Of a stretch of 64,000 nt of DNA, positions 56,913 through 64,000 are shown one piece after another. The translations under genes were made by a program, and so were the position numbers. The DNA comes from Monosporascus cannonballus. Lineage: Eukaryota; Ascomycota; Sordariomycetes; Xylariales. Location of the stretch: contig QJNS01000031.1 in NCBI GenBank assembly GCA_004154925.1, forward strand, positions 62,001 to 126,000, given 5' to 3'. The notes under the pieces were generated by a model that worked only from the letters and a program-made list of their open reading frames with translations, did not search any database and had not been told where the DNA came from. Every line of letters begins with the position of its first letter. Position 1 is the stretch's first letter.

Positions 56913-57077
56913 TATCACGGGCCAAGGGCCCTAGTGGAGGGATTAACGTAACGTTAATCCCGTGGCTCCCGTATATATAGCTAGCTGTTCTCACGCATCT
57001 TTTTAGCTGTTCCCTAGATTTCTCAATAAACCTGTTATGGCCCATACCCTTAGTTACTGCGTATGCAGCCCTTTACA
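56913..57077 (+). repeat. LTR 3 of the gag-only element
   Basis: 165 bp, TATCACGGGCCAAGGGCC to CAGCCCTTTACA. Keeps a perfect inverted repeat, in a different version from LTR 1 (GGGATTAACGT, A, ACGTTAATCCC). ATTGT follows at 57078-57082. Confidence 0.9.
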
Positions 57078-57082
57078 ATTGT

Positions 57083-57347
57083 TAATTAAAATTTAATTTT
57101 ATTAATTTATTATTTTTTAAAGTATGTATAGGAAAATAGGCCCCGAGGCGATTCCTACTTAAGCGCGGATAAAAACTTCCAAGGTATCTTGGCGTTGGAA
57201 CTACTGATCTTTTAGTCATGTAGCGGAGTAGCTAATTCTTTCTCTTCTCTTATATTACGATAAATTCGAATTTTTTAATTTTATTATATAAATATATTAA
57301 AATCAGATATACGTAAATGTACAATAGTATTTTGGTAATAATATTAA
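57083..57347. other. AT-rich spacer with a GC patch
   Basis: The patch at 57128-57240 (GGCCCCGAGGCGATTCC and around) is less mutated, with no recognised content. Confidence 0.45.
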
Positions 57348-57585
57348 TGTTATGATCTAGCAAATTGCGGCTTTCCGAAACGGTTATAATAAAAGTAATT
57401 AAGAAAACTAAGTAGGTTAGATTACGTGATAGATTACCGACTTATTAATAGTAAACCAGTAAGTCGAATTATCGATTTATTAGTAATAAGTTAATAAACC
57501 AAAAATACGTACATGTGTTTATTATATCCATAGTTTAGATATTATTAATTTATAATATAATTTCTTTTTTTAAAATATTTCTAAT
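57348..57585 (+). repeat. LTR fragment related to the family C LTR
   Basis: Starts TGTTATGATCTAGCAAATTG and shares blocks with 2470-2800 (GAAACGGTT, AGGTTA-ATTACGT, CCGACTTATTAATAGTAA-type units, TTTATAATATAATTT). It is cut off by the LTR that starts at 57586. Confidence 0.6.
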
Positions 57586-58004
57586 TATCATAGAAACAGA
57601 GGTTCTTATTTCTAAGCAACTTATCTTTAAGGCCTAACGCGAACCTGTTCCGGCTAAACCCCGGATAAGAAAGCTTGGCTTTTCAGGTGATCTAATTGAT
57701 TTACGCAATCTAAATAATCTGAGACCAGATTAAATAAATTACATAGATTTATTATATATTTATTTAAAAAATAAATATATAATAAAACGGTTTTTATAAA
57801 AATAGTACTTACTGAATTTTCGTTTCTTAATTATTAATTTAAATCTTTAATTAAAGGCAAATTTTTTAATTAAGGGAAAAGTGCGTAGATTTTTTGAACG
57901 GATGAAACTTTAAATCATTCCTTGTCTTATTATTACCACTAAATTAAGACCTTATTTTAGATACTGCTTACATCTCAGGGTAGATGTTTAACAGGTTCGT
58001 TATA
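57586..58004 (+). repeat. 5' LTR of truncated family B copy
   Basis: 419 bp; contains AAGGCCTAACGCGAACCTG and CAGGTTCGTTATA, in the same places as the other two LTRs of the family. Confidence 0.88.
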
Positions 58005-59404
58005 ATTTGATAATTTTTATATTAATAGCTGTCAAATGATTTACCGCCTAGTTAAGACATAATCTTTTTTAAACTTAATGAAGAAAATAATATAGAACGA
58101 CGTTTAAAAAATAAAGAACAAATCCGATCCCCATTATTAGTTAATAAAAGATTAATACCCAAATTAAATAATTTACCCTTAATCGAAAAAGTTCCTAGGT
58201 TAATGAATAATGTAGCACCTAGTATTATCTGATCTTAAGGAGGCCTTTTTTGCTTTTAGTAAAAATCTACTATTGCAAAAAATGTTATTAAAATTTAAGA
58301 ATCGAAGGTTAAAGAGAAAAAAAGGAGGAAAAGTATAAAGCTCAATAAAAAGGAAAAAGAAACTTAACGCTTAACGAAAAGGTATATATTTTAGTAATAG
58401 AGGTCCAGGTCTTGAAAAATGAAAACGCTAAGTACGTTCGATAACAAAAACCTTTAACCCTATTACCATTCGGTACTAACCAATTACGCGAAAACATAAT
58501 CCCATTCCCTAATTATCATAAGATGCTAAACGTTAAAGGTTATAAACTAATTTCTCTTAAGTCTTATAACGAGTTTATCGATATAAAGAGATTTCTAGTT
58601 CAGGCTAGACCTTATCTTAAATTTTATAAAAGTTCTTTAACGGAAAATTATCAAAAGATAATGGCTATTTCGTAATTATTTGCCGGAAAAGATTTTTATA
58701 GTTCGAATCAATTATAAAATTGTATTTGCAAAATTATCTCGATAATTTTCGAACATAATTAACTATATTTTTAATAAATACGAATATTTCCAAAAAAAAA
58801 AAATACAAACATTGTATAAAATTCCAAATGGAAAACAATAAAGGGTTAGGTAATTCAATTTCTTTTGTTAAATCAAATTAATATCTAAATATAGGATTAA
58901 GTTTAACCGTTTAACAGCTAATTTTAATTTATCAAAAAACGCTTTATTTTATTCTCATCACGATAACTTTAAGCCTTAAGTTACAATCGAATTATATATA
59001 AAATATAAAATTAGATTTTTTTTTATAAAATATATCGATATGGTTATTATTATTTATAAACGTATTTTTAATCTATAACTTGAGAAAAAAAAACGAATAA
59101 ACGAAATAATAATCAAGATTTTAGTAACTAAATTAAAAGGATAAAAATAAGCTTTAAAAGAAAGCAATTATTACTTCCAAAAAGTTTAAAAAAATAAATT
59201 CAATATAAAATACTTTAATTGTAGCAAAATAAGGCATTTTACAAACGAATATTATTTTCCAACTAAGAAATATTCCAGAAAAAAAGGAATTTCTCAACTT
59301 TAGGAAAAAACCAAAATAACTAAATAAAAAACAGAAAATAAGGTAAAAAAGAAAAAGAAAAAAGTTTAGTTGACCTTTTTCTAGCCAGAATTCACTATTA
59401 CCAC
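57586..59404 (+). mobile_element. Truncated second copy of gypsy family B (5' LTR and gag)
   Basis: The 5' LTR (57586-58004, TATCATAGAAACAGAGG to TTCGTTATA) matches the 437-bp LTRs at 16677 and 23543 but is 419 bp long. The following 1.4 kb matches gag of that element, including the knuckle near 59216-59280 (KYFNCSKIRHFTNEYYF). The match stops at about 59404, before protease, where unrelated sequence begins. The rest was deleted or displaced. Confidence 0.85.
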
Positions 59405-59605
59405 AATGTAAGATAATGAGTAGCTGAGGGCTGGGGTAAGATGACCCCCGACCAGTCGCAGAGCGTATTCCAAAAAGTGAATATATCAGATTATTTCTAT
59501 CTGGCGTTTTTTATTAGCTGCCAGATAGTTATTTGTACTGGCGCGTAGGTCTGTAGCTGGTCGGATACTAGTCGCAGCCCCATAAAAGTCATATTCTTAC
59601 AATTA
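59405..59605. repeat. GC-richer unmutated patch with hairpin
   Basis: The patch reads GGGCTGGGGTAAGATGACCC, GACCAGTCGCAGAGCG and, further on, GCTGGTCGGATACTAGTCGC. It has a 9-bp inverted repeat, CTATCTGGC (59497-59505) with GCCAGATAG (59520-59528). It joins the truncated gypsy copy to a different AT-rich block. It could be an LTR or the end of another transposon. Confidence 0.4.
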
Positions 59606-61839
59606 ATGTTTTAAGCTATTAATCCTTAATAATATGAATAAATTAAAATAGTTCGGTCGTAAATTAAATTATATACGGTATACGAAAGTTTTCCGTATAT
59701 AAATACATAAATTATATTATATTATACGTAAGTATTATAATAATTATTAAGTATTATATTAGGTAATTAATTATATTTGGTATAAGTTTTAGTTTTATCC
59801 GATTTCTAATTTTATTTTATTTATTTTTTCTTTTTTTTTCGCAGTTTTATTTTCGTTTCTTTTACGTACGCTTTCCGTTTTATCTTTATTCGTTATGCTT
59901 ATATTTCGTAAATAAGTTTATATAAAATATTATTTCCTTAGAGATAACGGCTCGGAATTTTTTAAATATTATTTTTTAATGCCAATAAAGAGCCAGACCT
60001 TAAATGTATTATAAGAGGTAATACGCTGTATTATACCTACGTAATATAGCATTATTTCGATTGCCATACGGTTTACGTTTAAATTTCGGACGTTTTAAGT
60101 TATATCGAAATATATTATTATTAAAAGATTTTTCGTATGATAAATATTTATCTTTATTATTATTAATATTGCCGTTTAATTTTCGTTTAAATTCCTGTTA
60201 TCCTTAAAGGCGATAGCTAAATTAAGCTTTATTTTGCTATCGAAAACTAAAAGTTAATCGACGAACTTAAAACGGTTCGTATTATAGGTATCAAATTCGT
60301 ACGTCACGACGTATTTACGATCGGTGGCTAAATCAACATTTTTTGCAAAACCAAATTCTCCTTTAAGGCGGTTATTATTAAGGAATATTATGTTCTTTCC
60401 ATATCTGAAATAGATTTCCAATTGTCTATTATATTTGTAAATGTCCCATTTTAACGTCCTTTTATCGGTTTACAAATTTAGGTTATATTTATAAATATTT
60501 TAATCCTTTCTCTCTTATTTTGTAATTAATTTCTAAATACGCGTAATTCTATAATATTTCTATAAATAAAGAAAATTTCGAAAATTGTTATGCCGTTACG
60601 TCTCCCGCTTATAAACATTTTCCGACCGTTTTTTAAGATTTCGACAAGTCCTTAATATTTATTAATAATGATAATTAGAAAAAACCGTTGCTCTGTAAAA
60701 CCAATATTAAGCTCAAGTACGTTAAACGTTTTACAAATAATAACCTATTTTCGATTAACGACTAATTATATTCCAGTTATTTATCCCTTATTTTTCGTAA
60801 GAAATAAAATGTGTTTGAATTTTTTCCAAGATTTACGCCTAGCAAATTTAAAAAATATACCCGCTTTTTGCCGTCGTATATTTTCCGATTTCTTTTCGAT
60901 ATTCTTATATTAATATCCTTTTTTAGTTTATTAAAAACTAATTAATATAAGGCTTAATAATTAAATACGAAATTTTGTTTTCGGAAAAAAAATTCGATTT
61001 TCTTTTGCGTCGTCTATCGGTTTTCGTTCGTTTTTTATTTTATTCACCAAAATATTATAATTATTTAATCGGTCGATTTTCGACCGGTATACGATAAGGT
61101 AATTATTTGCCAAATGCCTTAAAGTAATTATGTAATTAATATTTTAAATTTAATATTTTAATTCTATTTAAAAGTTTATTTTATAATATTACGTTTATTA
61201 AATAGTCGGTTTTTAATAAAGGTACTATTACTTTATAAACTTAAATCGTTTTATTTCTTATATATGTATTTAATTCTTTCTTATAGCGTTATAATATTTT
61301 AGGCGTATATTTAAAATGATTTCAAAGCTTTTACGTATTATATTTAGTAGGCCAGACTTTTTATTTAATTAATGTTCTTATTTTGTCCGATTATTTTGGT
61401 AATATATAATATCAGTTATTATTTATTTTTCTTATTTGTTTATTAAGTACGGTAGCGTTATTTAAATATCGTCCGGTTTTCAGTTATATTAATCTTTTAA
61501 TAACAGTATCAGAAATATATTATATATCCGTTAATATTTAATAAGAAAAATTATTTTAAACGCCCGAGAATTTATTTGTTTTTTCATCGTAATTCCAACG
61601 CAAATAAATATTAATTTTTGTTTTTAAATTTAAAATGTTTGGTTAATCAACTTATATATTACTCTAATAAGAATTCTATAAACGTATAACGCCGATTATA
61701 ATATTTCTTTTAGGCTGCTCTTATTTTATAAATATTCGTATATTACTTAACAAATAGCTCCTATTTTTTCGAAGCGTTTCTTAACCTTTTATATTTATTT
61801 TTTAAACCTTTATAAGAAATATTTTACCATTTTTAAATA

Positions 61840-62330
61840 ATATCCACATAAGGTTTCGAATGAAAGACGGCCGGCAAATATATTTCGGATACTATTATAT
61901 ACGAATTCCGTATTTCGTAATAATTTTCTCTAATTATTTTAATATTTATTAATATACATACGGAAATCATATTTTATAGTTTAATAAATTCGTTTAATTT
62001 ACTTATTACTTCACGGAAAATATACGGTTAAAATTTTCCATTTTATTTTTCGATATGTGTAAAATTCAGCTTAAAATTAATTTGTAAAAAACTTAATTTC
62101 ATTAGTAATAAATGCGGTTGACGTATTAAATTTATACATATATTGTCGTCAAATACTCGGGTTAATTCGGTTGCGGTTAAAGTTTTAACTATAAGGATAT
62201 ATAGTTTTGGTTTCGTAAAACGGTCGACGATCACCGGGATTACGTCGTATTTTAGCCTGTTTATATTTAGGTTTTTAAAAAGCTTCGTAATAAAATTTAA
62301 CAAAGTTTTCTTTAAAAAGAATTAGTTGAG
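61840..62330 (-). pseudogene. Integrase of family E
   Basis: The minus-strand piece 62303-62043 reads [19 protein letters not shown], then a helix with VKTLTATELTRVFDDNICIN and a damaged second-Asp region, with FLQINFKLNFTHIEK after it. Near 61920-61840 follows EFVYNSIRNIFAGRLSFETL, the AYNNSxHxSxGxSPFExLYG motif near the end of the catalytic core. The order and motifs are those of a Ty3/gypsy integrase distinct from families A-C. Confidence 0.85.
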
Positions 62331-63199
62331 TAAAAATAATCATTATAATTATTGTATATAGTTTATAGAGTAACTTTATTATATTTTAATAATTTAAGTA
62401 TTATTTAATATATTTTTAAATGTTGTTTATAATACTTTCGTAATACAAATATTCAATTATTAAATTTTAATTTATAAATATATCCTATATATTTTATTTT
62501 CGGATTATTATATTATTAGCTAACTATTTCCTTCAGCAAAACGCCTTGTAACGAGATTACGAAAGTATTCTGATAATGTAGAACCTTATTTAAATCTAGG
62601 AAATATCCTTTTTTTATACGAGCTTTGCGGCGAGTTATTTATATTAACTTTATAATATTCAGATTGTTAATTTGCAACCTTTAAACCTAATCGTAAGACT
62701 GTCGGAAAATTTTCGACCGTAACGCCGTTTCGTTTTTGGCCAGTTTTTTCGCCAAAAAACGTAAGACGTACTGGTTATGAATAATAACCTTAGTATTAAT
62801 TTTGTTTTCCTTAGATTCCTGGAAATCTGATTATAATACGGTTATCATTTGCGGTTGCTACTATTTAACCGTTAATCATATTATTATTAAGATTTGTGTT
62901 TGCATTATTATTCGTAAATAATAAATTTAATAGGTATATAATTTCGTATTTTTTTCGAAACTTTTTTATAATCGTATAACGAAAACATTCTGCGTTTTTA
63001 TACAGATAATAATTACTTAAATTTCCATTATTTAAAATCTATTTAGAAATTTTATAGAGAACGAAATTTGCGTTATTTTTATAAGGCCTTTTACCTTTTT
63101 ATAATGCTTTAAATCGCGTTATATATTTATAACCGTTTTTTGTACGTTTTCTGACATATTCTTTCTAAATCTGAATTTCATAAATAACGTAATAATTAC

Positions 63200-63560
63200 T
63201 TTTTTATACACAATTTCTTATAACATATAATCCGAGCGTTAAAATAATCTATTTACCGGATTAATAACGTTCGGTCGGTGTTAGATCTTAAAATTAAATT
63301 ACGCAAGGCGGTAAACCTATTAGGTGAGCCTTTTTCTGAGGTTACGCGCCGGCGTTTTTATTATGTTTTTTACCGCCATATAATCTGTAAATATTAGGAA
63401 ACTTTTCTCCGTATCCTTGAAATATCATTATGAATATTTTAGATTTTTAATTATTGCTAACAATTTTTATTATTTTATAATTTATCATTTTTCGGTTAAA
63501 CTTAGTTTTCGTAATTAATATGCAACTAATTACCAATCTTTTTTCGTACTTTTATAAAAA
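63200..63560 (-). pseudogene. RNase H remnant of family E
   Basis: Minus-strand pieces resemble the RNase H end (KFPNIYRLYGGKK- and IFMIFQGYGE-like segments, where the family has YTDHKNL). Support comes mainly from position upstream of the integrase. Confidence 0.4.
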
Positions 63561-64000
63561 TATCCTTAATTTAATTTTATTAAAATATCCATTTTAACTC
63601 TAATGTTTTTAACGTTATTTCAATATAAGAAAATAATTATTAATTTAAAAACATGTGTTAAATTTAATAATTCCTTTTTAAATTTTTTTAAACTATTAAA
63701 AATTTGTTATTTTATTTTTGCTTTACGCCCTTTTTAAAAACCTCATTAAAAATTCGGCAATACGCAAATAATAAAAGATAAATTTCCGACAAAATTCCGA
63801 AATCTTAAAAAACTTTAAATATTATAAATTAATTCTGGTTTTTGTAGGAATATAGTCCTTATAAGGATAAGGCTGGTTGGCAACTAGTTACCGATTAGCC
63901 ACCGACCCATTTATTAATATAAATCTACTATTTGACAACTAGTAAAAAGGCCAAATAGAAATAATTTAATATATTTTTTTTGAAAATTGTTTTACGATTA

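Larger units (their letters stand above)
54227..57077 (+). mobile_element. Gag-only LTR retrotransposon in tandem (LTR-gag-LTR-gag-LTR)
   Basis: Three 165-bp LTRs (54227-54391, 55567-55731, 56913-57077) separate two internal regions of 1175 and 1181 bp. The whole array is bordered by a perfect 5-bp duplication ATTGT (54222-54226 and 57078-57082), so it behaves as one insertion unit. Each internal region ends in a purine tract (AAAGGGGGAGGT) next to the following LTR, which fixes the plus orientation. Each holds only a gag-like frame with a zinc knuckle and no room for pol (about 1.2 kb). This is the structure of non-autonomous TR-GAG elements. Likely origin: recombination between LTRs of two copies, or insertion of a tandem cDNA. 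All copies are RIP-mutated. Confidence 0.88.
59606..64000 (-). mobile_element. Ty3/gypsy element (family E), 3' part, runs off the window
   Basis: Minus-strand gypsy pol remnants lie in the order RNase H (about 63.5-63.2 kb) then integrase (62.33-61.8 kb). RT and gag are beyond the right edge. No chromodomain or LTR could be recognised, so the left limit is approximate. Heavy RIP. Confidence 0.65.

Noticed and set aside
1..64000. CRISPR arrays, telomere repeats, rRNA or tRNA genes
   Set aside because: No regularly spaced direct repeats, no TTAGGG runs, no rRNA stretch, and no tRNA that I could support by eye.

Overview
The window looks like a piece of a filamentous ascomycete (Pezizomycotina) genome with a two-compartment layout. 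Two moderately GC-rich islands (about 10.15-16.3 kb and 37.65-53.6 kb) sit in very AT-rich DNA (the rest). The evidence for a fungus is: short introns (47-61 bp in most genes) with GT...AG ends, a PTH11-like/fungal rhodopsin-domain membrane protein, a 14-TM DHA2 efflux pump of fungal type, chromodomain Ty3/gypsy elements, and repeats damaged by C-to-T and G-to-A changes that turn Gln and Trp codons into stops. CA/TG is scarce, TA is abundant and CG is kept, which is the signature of repeat-induced point mutation (RIP). The species cannot be named from the sequence.

AT-rich part. At the left edge lies the 3' part of a Ty3/gypsy element (1-2850). Next comes a complete RIP-mutated gypsy element on the minus strand (2941-9801, two 366-bp LTRs, TSD TTAAC). 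Between the islands, 16316-37649 is a single nested structure. It has TAGGGTGAGGGA inverted ends and an 8-bp target duplication (GGCAAAAC/GGCAGAAC), as expected of a large hAT-type DNA transposon. Inside it sit a complete gypsy element (16677-23979, 437-bp LTRs, TSD TATAA) and a complete copia element on the minus strand (24964-30561, 190-bp LTRs, TSD AATAT). Removing the insertions leaves about 8.4 kb of host transposon whose transposase I could not recognise. If this is right, the two GC islands were once one. Right of island 2 come a gag-only LTR element in a head-to-tail LTR-gag-LTR-gag-LTR array (54227-57077, TSD ATTGT), another LTR fragment, a truncated copy of the 16.7-kb gypsy family (57586-59404), and a gypsy element on the minus strand that runs off the window (about 59.6-64 kb).

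GC islands. Five genes can be spliced into open frames, although one membrane segment of the last is doubtful. They are a small secreted RNase T2 C-terminal-like protein (14956-15535), an aquaglyceroporin (38722-40363), a second small secreted Cys-rich protein (41477-42199, minus), a DHA2 MFS exporter of 588 aa (43204-45197, minus) and a PTH11-like receptor (51013-52771). Mixed among them are genes that decayed without the RIP signature: a P450 whose heme cysteine is gone, a MYND-type protein, a BBE-type FAD oxidoreductase and an unknown Cys-cluster protein. A P450, a FAD oxidase and an exporter together hint at a dead metabolite cluster. Two secreted proteins, a receptor and transporters beside RIP-mutated repeats resemble an effector-type accessory compartment.

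Most notable structures: the reconstructed nested hAT, the tandem gag-only element, an antisense Cys/coiled-coil reading frame at the 3' end of three different gypsy copies, and the two secreted proteins, which share a Cys framework and an almost identical intron position.
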